From GWE2-42-39 sp963662895 (GTDB lineage: Bacteria; Bacteroidota; Bacteroidia; Bacteroidales; Prolixibacteraceae): DNA of 64,000 bases. The translations under genes and the position numbers were made by a program. Of the stretch, positions 17,401-26,406 are shown one piece after another (positions within the stretch are counted from its first letter, which is position 1; each line of letters opens with the position of its first letter). Where the stretch lies: assembly GCA_963662895.1 (NCBI GenBank), contig OY759982.1, positions 124,001 through 188,000 on the forward strand, read 5' to 3'. Below the pieces are notes generated by a model. It did not search any database. It was not told the DNA's origin and was given only the letters and a program-made list of their open reading frames with translations.

Positions 17401-18944
17401 AGGATTTGGCCCAATTGATTTACGACCTGAAAGTGACCAACCCGAAAGCTAAAGTTTCGGTAAAACTGGTTTCTGAAAATGGGGTTGGAACAGTTGCTGC
17501 CGGTGTTGCTAAAGCATTTTCCGATCTTATCATTATTGCCGGAGCTGAAGGAGGAACAGGTGCGTCACCTGCCAGTTCGATTAAACATGCCGGATTGCCG
17601 GTTGAACTCGGTATAGCAGAAACGCAGCAGACACTGGTGATGAACAACCTTCGCGGACGGGTAAAATTACAGGTCGACGGACAACTGAAAAACGGTACCG
17701 ATATAATTAAACTTGGTCTGCTGGGGGGAGAAGAATTTGGTTTTTCAACCGCGGCCTTGATTTCTCTGGGGTGTATCATGATGCGTAAATGCCATCTGAA
17801 TACCTGCCCTGCCGGTATCGCGACCCAGGATGAAACGTTGCGTAAACGTTTTATTGGCCGTTCCGAATATGTAATTAATTTTTTCCGTTTTGTTGCCCGG
17901 GAAGTCCGTGAACACCTGGCTCAGCTTGGTTTTACCAAATTCGATGATATCATTGGGCGTATGGACTTGTTGGAAGCCAATCCTGATGTTGGCAACTGGA
18001 AAATGAAAAACGTTGATTTTTCGAAAATATTATACATGCCTGAAGAGGCCTGGAAACATGACATTCACAATACATACCCGAACATCAAGTATGTGGATGA
18101 CCATATGGATCATACTCTTATCAGGGAAGCCAACAAGGCTGTTAAGTCAAAAGAAAAAGTATGGTTATCGCATACTATTACCAATATTGACCGTACCGTG
18201 GGGGCTATGTTGTCTGGTGAAATTTCGAAGCGTTACGGAGAAGAGGCTTTGCCTGAAGATACCATCAATGCAACTTTCTACGGAACGGCCGGCCAAAGTT
18301 TCGGGGCTTTTTTGGTGAAGGGGGTAACGTTCCGTCTTGAAGGTGATTGTAACGACTACATTGGAAAGGGGCTTTCCGGTGGTAAAATAGTCGTTGTCCC
18401 GCCACTTGGTTCAACATTCAAACCCGAAGAAAATATCATCATCGGTAATACTTCATTCTATGGTGCAACCGGTGGTGAAGCCTACATTCGCGGAGTGGCA
18501 GGTGAACGTTTCTGTGTAAGGAATTCAGGGGCAAAAGCTGTTATTGAAGGAACCGGGGATCATTGTTGCGAATACATGACCGGGGGCCAGGTAGTAGTGC
18601 TCGGAAAAACCGGACGTAACTTTGCTGCCGGGATGAGTGGAGGTATCGCGTACGTACTTGATGAAGAAGGGAATTTCGACTACTATTGTAACAAAGGTCT
18701 GGTAGAACTGGAACCGGTGGAAGACAAAGCCGATATTGTTGAATTACAGGGAATGATCAGTAAACATTTGCTACATACACAAAGTACATTGGCCGCTAAG
18801 ATTCTGACCAATTGGGATGAATACCTGCCTAAATTTGTGAAGGTGATCCCATTGGAATACAAAAAGGTGTTGGAAGAAATAAAACTGAAAGAGTTGGAAC
18901 GAAAACTCGAACAGACAGAAGATACTCCAAGTCACCAGTATTAA
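14416..18944 (+). CDS. gltB: Glutamate synthase large subunit, interrupted by a one-base frameshift
   Basis: GltB makes glutamate from glutamine and 2-oxoglutarate. Two overlapping frames encode it: 14416-15555 and a second frame usable from about 15477 to 18944. Joined with one extra base near 15476 they give about 1509 residues, the normal length. Cys21 (after HDN, in CGIGF) is the expected glutaminase nucleophile exposed by removing a 20-residue propeptide. The FMN/synthase domain begins near residue 800 (MSYGSISKEAHEAL about 880). CIMMRKCHLNTC (about 1119-1130) binds the 3Fe-4S cluster, and the C-terminal GXGXG beta-helix covers about 1250-1480. At the break the plus strand reads GTC TTT TCG ATG, where the family expects Phe-Ser-Asp-Gly, i.e. 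TCn-GAT-GGC. One base is missing. It may be a sequencing/assembly error or a real inactivating mutation. gltD follows by 35 bases. Confidence 0.9.
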
Positions 18945-18979
18945 AAGTAATTTGTAGCAAATATTAAAAAAGAATTATC

Positions 18980-20404
18980 ATGGGAAATCCAAAAGCTTTT
19001 ATGACGATTGGCCGCAAAACTGCCGGCTACCGTCCGGTAAAAGAAAGAATATATGATTACGGAGAAGTTGAACAGACATTGGATGACAAAGACCGCATTG
19101 ATCAGGCTTCCAGGTGTATGGATTGCGGGGTGCCGTTTTGTCACTGGGGATGCCCGGTAGGAAGTAAAATACCGGAATGGCAGCACCTTGTTTTCCAGGG
19201 ACGCTGGGGCGAAGCATACGAGGTACTCCATTCGACCAACAGTTTTCCTGAATTTACAGGTCGTGTTTGTCCTGCACCTTGCGAAAAATCATGTGTGCTG
19301 GAAATTCATAAGGAAGGTGTTACTATCCGTGAAAACGAATGTTCAACTGTTGAACATGCTTTCGATCTGGGACATATAAAACCACGCATTCCCCAGGAAC
19401 GCACCGGGAAAAAGATCGCAGTAATTGGATCGGGGCCAGCCGGATTGTCGGCTGCCGATTTGCTGAACCAGACCGGCCATAGTGTAACTGTTTTTGAAAA
19501 AAACAGCGCTGTCGGAGGATTATTACGATTTGGTATCCCCGATTTTAAATTGAATAAATCGTTCATCGACCGTCGTATTAACATTTTTAACGATGAAGGA
19601 ATTGTTTTCAAAAACAATGTTACTGTTGGTGTGGATATAACCAAAGATGAGTTGCTGAAAGAATTTGATGTCGTATTGTTGGCCAATGGTGCTGAACAAG
19701 CCCGCGACTTACCGGTAGAAGGCCGTGAACTGAAAGGAGTTTATTTTGCCCTGGAGTTTCTGATCCAGCAAAACAGAGTGATTGCAGGCGAACACATTTC
19801 TGATGCAGACCGGATATTAGCTGAAGGTAAAAATGTACTTGTGATTGGCGGTGGCGATACCGGTTCCGACTGCGTGGGAACGTCTATCCGGCAAAAAGCC
19901 AAAAATGTACTTCAGATTGAAATTATGCCGAACCCGCCGGCCGAACGCGGTGAAAATAATCCATGGCCATACTGGCCCAACGTGTTGCGTACCTCAAGTT
20001 CACATCTTGAAGGGTGTGAGCGTCGCTGGAGCTTGTCTACAAAGCGGCTGATTGGTGAAAACGGGGCTGTAAAACAAGCCGAGATTGTCACTGTTGAATG
20101 GAGCAAGGATGAGAATGGACGTTGGGTAATGTCTGAAGTAGAAGGTTCAAATGAAATTATTGATGTTGAATTAGTGCTATTAGCGATGGGATTTACCCAT
20201 CCTGTCCACAATGGTTTACTCGATGCCCTTGGGCTGGAATACGATGCCCGTGGCAACGTTAAGGTAAATGCCCAAAAGCAAACTTCAAATGAGAAGATTT
20301 TTGCTGCTGGTGATGTTGAAAGCGGCGCCAGTTTGGTTGTTCGTGCTATCCAGGCAGGTAAAGTAGCAGCCCGTAATATCGACGAATTTTTATTTCAGGA
20401 ATAA
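18980..20404 (+). CDS. gltD: Glutamate synthase small subunit
   Basis: A 474-residue FAD-dependent NAD(P)H oxidoreductase that feeds electrons to GltB. Near residues 44-58, CMDCGVPFCHWGC, and near 97-105, CPAPCEKSC, supply the cysteines of two 4Fe-4S clusters. IAVIGSGPAGLSAADLL (about 139-155) binds FAD and VLVIGGGDTGSDCVG (about 286-300) binds NAD(P)H. The C-terminal IFAAGDVESGASLVV is the second FAD contact. Length is typical (470-490). It lies 35 bases downstream of gltB in the same operon; a long-stem terminator follows. Confidence 0.96.
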   Translation: MGNPKAFMTIGRKTAGYRPVKERIYDYGEVEQTLDDKDRIDQASRCMDCGVPFCHWGCPVGSKIPEWQHLVFQGRWGEAYEVLHSTNSFPEFTGRVCPAPCEKSCVLEIHKEGVTIRENECSTVEHAFDLGHIKPRIPQERTGKKIAVIGSGPAGLSAADLLNQTGHSVTVFEKNSAVGGLLRFGIPDFKLNKSFIDRRINIFNDEGIVFKNNVTVGVDITKDELLKEFDVVLLANGAEQARDLPVEGRELKGVYFALEFLIQQNRVIAGEHISDADRILAEGKNVLVIGGGDTGSDCVGTSIRQKAKNVLQIEIMPNPPAERGENNPWPYWPNVLRTSSSHLEGCERRWSLSTKRLIGENGAVKQAEIVTVEWSKDENGRWVMSEVEGSNEIIDVELVLLAMGFTHPVHNGLLDALGLEYDARGNVKVNAQKQTSNEKIFAAGDVESGASLVVRAIQAGKVAARNIDEFLFQE

Positions 20405-20434
20405 AAATCATGGTATAATTCCAATTTGGTTGAA

Positions 20435-20540
20435 AGAGGCTGTCCAAAAAGGTTTTTGTATTCGGGTCGGTATCTGAGAAAAATTTCAAATACGGAACTC
20501 TTAACTAATATAACCGTACTTTTCAGACAGCCTCTTTTTT
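20435..20540 (+). terminator. Terminator-like element with AGAGGCTGTC ends after gltD
   Basis: AGAGGCTGTC (20435-20444) and GACAGCCTCT (20526-20535) are perfect inverted copies, 81 bases apart, and the second runs into TTTTT. It lies 31 bases after the gltD stop. The intervening sequence makes it longer than a simple terminator. A second element with nearly the same ends lies at 22613-22743, so this looks like a non-autonomous repeat that also serves as a terminator. Confidence 0.6.
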
Positions 20541-20672
20541 ATTGCTACCCGTTTATTTTTTAAGTTTCGATTTGAATATAAATGAAGACGTTCCGTTTAT
20601 GTCCGTAATTAAAATGTAAATAAATAATTAAAAATGTGGCAAAATTAGTCCAAAAAATTATAAATTGCAGCG

Positions 20673-20690
20673 ACATGATATATGTCATGT
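20673..20690. promoter_or_regulatory. CRP/FNR-type palindrome upstream of the FMN glutamate-synthase-like gene
   Basis: ACATGA-TATATG-TCATGT has perfect 6-bp arms with a 6-base spacer. The arrangement (5-6 bp arms, N6) is that used by dimeric CRP/FNR-family regulators. Its centre lies about 43 bases upstream of the start codon at 20725. The regulator is not identifiable here. Confidence 0.4.
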
Positions 20691-20724
20691 AAACATACAC
20701 TCAATAATTAATAAAGAACTAATT

Positions 20725-22365
20725 ATGTCAACATTTGTAAAAAACAATGATGCATTGGGCTCCGTTAATCGTGGCGTTCCTTGCGAATCAGGTCTATGTA
20801 CCTTGTGTGATTCTGCATGTATGGGGAAATGCGAAACCTGGTTGTCTTGCCTTGAGGGAAGAAAGATGCTTTATCCCAGAAAATTTGGGGACAGTACTTC
20901 TGGTGCATCCAATGTTTCTGTTTCCGGTTTTGGTTATCATTCCCTGCGTATCCAGGGGTATGCTTACGGTTCGCAAGGTATTCCAGGGGATTTATCTGAT
21001 GATCCGGATGATTGCATTTTTACCAATGTATCAGTTGAAACAGAGTTCGGTAATGAAATTAAAACCAAATGCCGTGTTCCTGTTATGACCGGAGCATTGG
21101 GGTCAACTTTTATTGCTGCCCGTTATTGGCCATCATTTGCTGTCGGGGCTGCAATTTGCGGGATGCCGGTAGTCGTAGGTGAAAATGTAGTGGGCATCGA
21201 TAGGGAGTCGGAGCTTAAAAACGGACGGATTATCAAAGCGCCGGAACTCGAACGGAGAATCGAATACTTTAAAAGATACTATGATGGCTATGGTGCAATT
21301 ATCATTCAAATGAATGTTGAAGATACACGTAATGGTGTTGCTGAATACCTGATCGATAAGTATGGAAATAATGTTATTATAGAATTGAAATGGGGACAGG
21401 GAGCCAAAGATATTGGCGGAGAAATACAGGTTAAAGATTTGGATTATGCCCAATTTCTTAAAAACCGGGGATACATTGTTGATCCGGATCCATTTGACCC
21501 GGTAGTTATAAAAACCTATGAAACCAGAAATATCACATCATTTGCAAGGCATAGCAGATTAGGGGCAACGAACAAGCATTCTATAGAAGCGGTAAGGGAA
21601 GACTTTATGACATCAATCGCTTACCTTCGTAAATTAGGATTTAAACGAATTACCCTAAAAACAGGGGCTTACGGCATGGAAAACCTGGCTATGGCTATTC
21701 GTTTTTCTGCTGATGCCAAACTAGACCTGCTTACTATTGACGGCGCCGGAGGTGGAACAGGAATGAGTCCATGGAATATGATGCAACATTGGGGAATACC
21801 TTCACTTGCCTTACATTCAAAAGCTTATGAATACTGTAAGGTTCTTGCAGACAAAGGGATAAAAGTTCCTGATATATCATTTGCCGGAGGTTTTGCCCGG
21901 GAAGATCATTTATTTAAATCTCTCGCCCTGGGAGCTCCGTTTACAAAACTGACATGCCTGGGCCGTGCACCAATGATTGCAGGGTTCCTTGGCAGTAATA
22001 TTGAAGGTGCCCTGTTTCCGGATAGAAAGGCTGAAGTAAACGGGCATTGGGAAAAATTGCCTGCCAGTGTCCTGGAATACGGGAAATACCCGGAAGAAAT
22101 TTTTGCCATGTGGGAAGTTGTAAAAAGTAAAGTTGGAGCCGATGAAATGAAAAATATACCATTCGGGGCAATAGCCATGTGTGGCTATACAGACAAACTG
22201 GTGGGGGGTCTCCAGCAATTTATGGCAGGAGCCCGAAAATTCAGTTTGAACCAAATCACGAGAGACGATTTGGTTTCATCAGACAGGGAAACCTCAGAAA
22301 TCACAGGGGTTCCTTTTATGACTGATGCACTGAATGAAGAAGCCTTAGCTATATTGAATCAATAA
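20725..22365 (+). CDS. Stand-alone FMN-binding glutamate synthase domain protein with N-terminal cysteine cluster
   Basis: A 546-residue protein related to the FMN/synthase domain of GltB but without the glutaminase domain or the C-terminal beta-helix. The ATG at 20725 is preferred to an in-frame TTG at 20665, because the latter's extension overlaps the upstream palindrome. Six cysteines at residues 20, 25, 28, 32, 36 and 42 form C-x4-C-x2-C-x3-C-x3-C-x5-C, suggesting an Fe-S cluster. IELKWGQGAKDIGGEI (about 233-248) and LTIDGAGGGTGMSPWNMM (about 344-361) match the substrate/FMN region of glutamate synthases. Position right after gltBD suggests glutamate or amide metabolism. Exact reaction is unknown; an ammonia-dependent or oxidoreductive role are both open. 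A terminator follows 25 bases later. Confidence 0.75.
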   Translation: MSTFVKNNDALGSVNRGVPCESGLCTLCDSACMGKCETWLSCLEGRKMLYPRKFGDSTSGASNVSVSGFGYHSLRIQGYAYGSQGIPGDLSDDPDDCIFTNVSVETEFGNEIKTKCRVPVMTGALGSTFIAARYWPSFAVGAAICGMPVVVGENVVGIDRESELKNGRIIKAPELERRIEYFKRYYDGYGAIIIQMNVEDTRNGVAEYLIDKYGNNVIIELKWGQGAKDIGGEIQVKDLDYAQFLKNRGYIVDPDPFDPVVIKTYETRNITSFARHSRLGATNKHSIEAVREDFMTSIAYLRKLGFKRITLKTGAYGMENLAMAIRFSADAKLDLLTIDGAGGGTGMSPWNMMQHWGIPSLALHSKAYEYCKVLADKGIKVPDISFAGGFAREDHLFKSLALGAPFTKLTCLGRAPMIAGFLGSNIEGALFPDRKAEVNGHWEKLPASVLEYGKYPEEIFAMWEVVKSKVGADEMKNIPFGAIAMCGYTDKLVGGLQQFMAGARKFSLNQITRDDLVSSDRETSEITGVPFMTDALNEEALAILNQ

Positions 22366-22387
22366 AGATTTTTATCTTTAGTAATAG

Positions 22388-22416
22388 AAAAAGCCACACC
22401 ACAGGGTGTGGCTTTA
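22388..22416 (+). terminator. Terminator after the FMN glutamate-synthase-like gene
   Basis: AAGCCACACC, loop ACAG, GGTGTGGCTT (22391-22414) is a perfect 10-bp stem flanked by A-rich and T-containing sequence, 25 bases after the stop at 22365. The same 24 bases occur after asnB at 60920-60943. Confidence 0.8.
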
Positions 22417-22803
22417 TACACTTAACCCGAATTATTCATTGGGAGATTATGTAAAAAGGATGCAAGTTGTTATATTTAAAGAAGTTAAACAATAATACAA
22501 CAAAACAAAATGCACCCAAAAATGAGTAGTCCTGTATCTTTTTTAATTTTGGAATCGCTGTACTCTTTCGTTCCATTTTGGGGTAACGAATCAAAACTCT
22601 CGTTAAAATATAAAGAGGTTGTACCGATAAAAAAACAACTTAAAACACGAAGGCACAAAGGCACAAAGTATTGTTTTATAAATATTTATTTTTTGTGTCT
22701 TCGAGGCTTCGTGTTTAATAATTGTCTTTTTGTACAGCCTCTTAAAAAAATTCAAAAATTTGACTTACTCCTGAATCTGCCTGTTTAGTCAGTCCTTTAG
22801 AAA
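22417..22803. other. Non-coding gap with repeat element between glutamate-synthase-like gene and gnd
   Basis: No supported gene. A 92-codon open frame at 22510-22788 on the plus strand crosses the hairpin repeat at 22613-22743 and has no recognisable family; I treat it as spurious. The gap separates convergent transcription units. Confidence 0.6.
22613..22743. repeat. 131-bp hairpin repeat with AAGAGG(T/C)TGTAC ends
   Basis: AAGAGGTTGTAC (22613-22624) faces GTACAGCCTCTT (22732-22743), with one G-T wobble. Inside, AACACGAAG (22644-22652) faces CTTCGTGTT (22707-22715), with GGCACAAAGGCACAAAG beside it. The whole folds into a long imperfect hairpin. The ends resemble those of the element after gltD (20435-20535). 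It looks like a non-autonomous, MITE-like intergenic repeat. Confidence 0.7.
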
Positions 22804-24258
22804 TTAAACCACATAAGTAGTTGAAGCAGTATCACCTCCATGGCCGGTCCAGTTAGTGTGGAAGAATTCGCGGCGGGGTTTGTCAACACGTTCATAGGTA
22901 TGAGCGCCAAAGTAGTCGCGCTGAGCCTGAAGCAGGTTGGCAGGCAGGCGTTCGCTGCGGAACCCGTCGAAATAACAAAGTGCTGAAGTAAGTGCCGGAA
23001 CAGGAATTCCGTTGGTCAGTGCAGTGGCACAAACACGGCGCCATCCGGCCTGTGCAGCTTCTACTTTTTCTTTAAAATACGGATCAAGCAGCAGGTTGGC
23101 AAGGTCTGGATTTTTGTCGAATGCTTTTTTGATGTCCCCCAGGAAAACCGAACGAATGATACAACCACCGCGCCACATCAGGGCAATACCGCCGTAATTG
23201 AGGTTCCATCCGTATTCTTTGGCTGCTTCCATCATCAGGTTGTAGCCTTGTGCATAGGAAATAATTTTTGCACCGAACAACGCATCTTTCAGATCGGCAA
23301 TCATCTGTGTTTTATCAATGTCTTTGCATACTACCGGCCCGTTGATCTCTTTTGAAGCGGCTACACGCAGGTCTTTTTGAGCCGACAAACAGCGTGCAAA
23401 TACTGATTCACCAATCAGGGTTAACGGGATACCGAGGTCAAGGGCAGCGACGCCGGTCCATTTGCCGGTGCCTTTTTGTCCGGCAGTGTCCAGGATTTTT
23501 TCAACCAGAGGTTCCCCGTCTTCATCTTTGTAAGCCAAAATGTCGCGGGTAATTTCAATCAGGTACGAGTCAAGGTCGCCTTTGTTCCATTCTTTAAATA
23601 CTTCGTGCATTTCGTCAGCGCTCATTCCCAGCATTTCTTTCATCAATTGGTATGCTTCGCAAATGATCTGCATATCGCCGTATTCAATCCCGTTGTGTAC
23701 CATTTTTACAAAGTGTCCGGCTCCGCCTTCGCCAACCCAGTCACAACAGGGCGAGCCATCTTCCACTTTAGCTGCCACTGCCTGGAAAATATCTTTTACT
23801 GCAGGCCATGCAGCAGGCGATCCGCCCGGCATCATCGACGGGCCTTTTAATGCGCCTTCTTCACCACCCGAGACACCGGTTCCGATGTAAAGCAAACCTT
23901 TACTTTCAACATATTGGGTACGACGAATGGTGTCGGGGAAATGCGAGTTACCGCCATCAATAATAATATCTCCCGGTTCGAGATAAGGAATAATTTTTTC
24001 GATGAAATCATCTACAGGCTGGCCAGCTTTTACCAACATCATTACTTTGCGCGGACGTTCGAGCGAAGCGCATAATTCTTCGATGGAATGTGTTCCAATG
24101 AAATTTTTACCGGCTCCGCGGCCATTAATGAATTTGTCAACTTTTTCGACCGTCCGGTTGTAGACGGCCACGGTAAAGCCTTTGCTTTCCATGTTTAACA
24201 CCAGGTTTTCGCCCATCACGGCCAACCCGATCAATCCAATGTCTGCTAATTTTTTCAT
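22804..24258 (-). CDS. gnd: 6-phosphogluconate dehydrogenase, decarboxylating
   Basis: Converts 6-phosphogluconate to ribulose-5-phosphate with NADP+ in the cytoplasm (484 residues). The N-terminal Rossmann motif IGLIGLAVMGENL (about 7-19) includes the GxAxMG pattern of this family. VYNRTVEKVDKF supplies the NADP-phosphate Arg/Lys contacts (YNRT). IIDGGNSHFPDT (about 100-111) and GTGVSGGEEGALKGPSMMPGG (about 127-147) are the substrate signature, and WTGVAALDLGIPLTLI the catalytic helix region. Length is that of the long bacterial form (about 470-485). It is the last gene of the sugar-acid operon, 11 bases after pdxB. Its place there suggests that gluconate entering through GntP ends as 6-phosphogluconate. 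Confidence 0.95.
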   Translation of the reverse strand: MKKLADIGLIGLAVMGENLVLNMESKGFTVAVYNRTVEKVDKFINGRGAGKNFIGTHSIEELCASLERPRKVMMLVKAGQPVDDFIEKIIPYLEPGDIIIDGGNSHFPDTIRRTQYVESKGLLYIGTGVSGGEEGALKGPSMMPGGSPAAWPAVKDIFQAVAAKVEDGSPCCDWVGEGGAGHFVKMVHNGIEYGDMQIICEAYQLMKEMLGMSADEMHEVFKEWNKGDLDSYLIEITRDILAYKDEDGEPLVEKILDTAGQKGTGKWTGVAALDLGIPLTLIGESVFARCLSAQKDLRVAASKEINGPVVCKDIDKTQMIADLKDALFGAKIISYAQGYNLMMEAAKEYGWNLNYGGIALMWRGGCIIRSVFLGDIKKAFDKNPDLANLLLDPYFKEKVEAAQAGWRRVCATALTNGIPVPALTSALCYFDGFRSERLPANLLQAQRDYFGAHTYERVDKPRREFFHTNWTGHGGDTASTTYVV

Positions 24259-24269
24259 GTTTTATTGTG

Positions 24270-25397
24270 TTAATTTTCTAATTTAAATCCCAGTAATTTC
24301 AATTTATCCAGTGTTCCCTGATTTACATTTTTATGCTGAATGGTAAACGAAGGAAATTCCCGGCGCACCGGATAATCGCCACGTAATTTTTCAAATAAGC
24401 CTGTATTTTCCCGAAGTGCCTTATCATCAATACAGATATCATAGGTTGCCAACACTGCCTGCCCGATAATTTTTTCTTCGGATAAACCGTCTCCGTTAAT
24501 TGTAATGATTGGGTTTGCCGGCAGGTCAATTCCTGAAGGTTGCCAGTTATCAAGTCCCAAATTGAAGAACCGGCTTATGGCATGCACACTCATTGTGGTA
24601 CCATTGGCCTTGCCATCCTTCGAGTAACCCGCAATATGCGGCGTTGCCAGGTCAACCAGTTTGAGCAGATGAAGGTCAATGTTCGGTTCATTTTCCCAGC
24701 AGTCGACCACCATCCCGGAAACCATTCCCCGTTCAATGGCTGTTTCAGCAGCCAACGAGTCCATCACTTCACCACGGCACGAGTTAATCACGACAGGACA
24801 CCGTTCCAACGAATTAAAAAACAGGGGATCAGCTAAATGGAAGGTAGCATCTTCGCCGGTCATATTCAGGGGAACATGAAGGGTAATAATATCAGCTTCC
24901 GACATAATTTTTTGAAGGCTGACAAATTTTTCCGGTCCTTCAGTGCGTTCACGGGGAGGGTCGTTCAGAAGAACCTTCATACCCAAAAGTTCGCAAACAC
25001 GGGCAACTTTCGATCCCACCTGGCCAACACCGACTATACCGATTGTTTTATCTTTTAACAGAAATCCTTTTTTTTCAGCCATCACAAATAAAGCCGAAGC
25101 AATATACTGTTCCACCGATTTTGAGTTGCACCCCGGTGCATTTGTCCACCTGATGCCGGCCTGACTGCAGTATTCCTCATCAATATGGTCGTACCCGATG
25201 GTTGCTGTGGCAATAAATTTCACCGATGAACCTTTCAGTAAAGATTCGTTACAAACAGTACGGGTGCGGGTCACAATGGCGTCGGCATCTTTCACCACCT
25301 CCGGCGTTGTTTTTGCCCCCGGAATGTAAATCACATCGGCAACACTCTCAAAAGCTCCCCGGATATACGGTATTTTATCGTCAACTATAATCTTCAT
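24270..25397 (-). CDS. pdxB: Erythronate-4-phosphate dehydrogenase
   Basis: A 375-residue D-2-hydroxyacid dehydrogenase oxidising 4-phosphoerythronate in the DXP-dependent pyridoxal phosphate pathway. It has IGIVGVGQVGSKVARV (about 118-133) for NAD, the catalytic arginine in NSCRGEVMDSL, a glutamate in DCWENEP (about 232-238) and the histidine in ATPHIAGYS (about 250-258). The C-terminal ~100 residues extend beyond ordinary hydroxyacid dehydrogenases and match the PdxB dimerisation domain (DUF3410 type). It overlaps the upstream gene by 4 bases, so translation is coupled. Its role inside a sugar-acid operon is unexplained; family relatives act on other acids, so a different aldonate-phosphate substrate is conceivable. 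Confidence 0.88.
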   Translation of the reverse strand: MKIIVDDKIPYIRGAFESVADVIYIPGAKTTPEVVKDADAIVTRTRTVCNESLLKGSSVKFIATATIGYDHIDEEYCSQAGIRWTNAPGCNSKSVEQYIASALFVMAEKKGFLLKDKTIGIVGVGQVGSKVARVCELLGMKVLLNDPPRERTEGPEKFVSLQKIMSEADIITLHVPLNMTGEDATFHLADPLFFNSLERCPVVINSCRGEVMDSLAAETAIERGMVSGMVVDCWENEPNIDLHLLKLVDLATPHIAGYSKDGKANGTTMSVHAISRFFNLGLDNWQPSGIDLPANPIITINGDGLSEEKIIGQAVLATYDICIDDKALRENTGLFEKLRGDYPVRREFPSFTIQHKNVNQGTLDKLKLLGFKLEN

Positions 25398-26395
25398 AGC
25401 ATGTTCTTATAATACTCCTTCACTATTTCTTCCATCACCCAACTGGTACGTGCTCCGGAAATGCCGGTACTGGGTGATTTTCCAATGCCCCGGAGTTCTT
25501 CAACCACTTGTTTGATCAGCCCGCCACCCACATGTTCCGGTCTCGGAAAATCGAATCCAATGGTACCATCCTTCCGCTTCAACATAAGTTTAAACGGACC
25601 GAAACATGCAAAATGCAAGGTGCCTTCTGTTCCGGGTATTTCGATGATGTCCCTTTCGGCTGACTTGTCGGTGACAAAGCACCAGCTTCCTGTTCCTGTA
25701 ACACCATTGCCAAAACAGAAGCCGGCTGTTACTGTATCTTCAGCAGGGTATAACCCGACTGAATTCCGGGCGGTACCGTAAACTTTTTTGACTGGTCCGA
25801 AGAGAAAATCAAGGAAATCTAACTGATGCGAGGCCAGATCATAAAAATGGCCGGCCCCGGCTATCTCAGGGATTACCCGCCACGGAAGCTGACCGGGGGG
25901 CAGTCCTTTTTCTGTTGCTTCCCTGTAAAATTGAATATTCACAGTCAGGGGCTTCCCTATCATTCCCTGTTCAACCAATTCCTTTACCTTCAGGAAAAGG
26001 GGCAGGGAACGCCGGTAATAAGACACAAACAAAGGCATTCCTGTTTCTTCCGAAACACTGATCATCTCCTGACATTCTGCATAATTGCGGGCCATTGGTT
26101 TTTCCACGTAAACCGGTTTGCCGGCTTTCATTGCCTCAATGGCATATCGGGCATGTGTATCGGGAGGGGTGGCAATATAAACAGCATTTACCTCCTGATC
26201 GTTGATGAGCTCTGTGGCGTCATCGTACCAACAGGGTACGTTGTGACGGGCAGCATAATCTGCAGCCTTTGCTGCATTGCGGCGCATCACAGCGACCAGT
26301 GACGAATGTTTGATTTTCGAAAAAGCAGGGCCGCTTTTTACCTCGGTAACATCACCACAGCCAATAATTCCCCATCTGACTTCGTTTAAGCTCAT
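25394..26395 (-). CDS. Gfo/Idh/MocA family oxidoreductase
   Basis: A 333-residue NAD(P)-dependent sugar dehydrogenase-like protein. The N-terminal WGIIGCGDVTEVKSGPAF (about 8-25) is the Rossmann motif. YVEKPMARN (about 95-103) is the EKP motif carrying the catalytic lysine of this family, and GAGHFYDLASHQLDFLDFLFG (about 178-198) contains the substrate-binding D/H residues. Substrates in this family range from glucose and inositol to amino sugars, so the reaction is not assigned. It sits between the LarA-like gene (11 bases upstream) and pdxB (4-base overlap), so it is part of the sugar-acid operon and probably handles an aldose, aldonate or keto-acid intermediate. Confidence 0.85.
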   Translation of the reverse strand: MSLNEVRWGIIGCGDVTEVKSGPAFSKIKHSSLVAVMRRNAAKAADYAARHNVPCWYDDATELINDQEVNAVYIATPPDTHARYAIEAMKAGKPVYVEKPMARNYAECQEMISVSEETGMPLFVSYYRRSLPLFLKVKELVEQGMIGKPLTVNIQFYREATEKGLPPGQLPWRVIPEIAGAGHFYDLASHQLDFLDFLFGPVKKVYGTARNSVGLYPAEDTVTAGFCFGNGVTGTGSWCFVTDKSAERDIIEIPGTEGTLHFACFGPFKLMLKRKDGTIGFDFPRPEHVGGGLIKQVVEELRGIGKSPSTGISGARTSWVMEEIVKEYYKNML

Positions 26396-26406
26396 AATAA
26401 ATTGAC

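Noticed and set aside
22510..22788. 92-codon plus-strand open frame downstream of the FMN glutamate-synthase-like gene
   Set aside because: It runs through the 131-bp hairpin repeat, has no family resemblance, and such frames commonly arise within this kind of repeat. Treated as spurious.
24679..24879. Plus-strand open frames inside pdxB
   Set aside because: They are complements of a clearly conserved gene and have no independent support.
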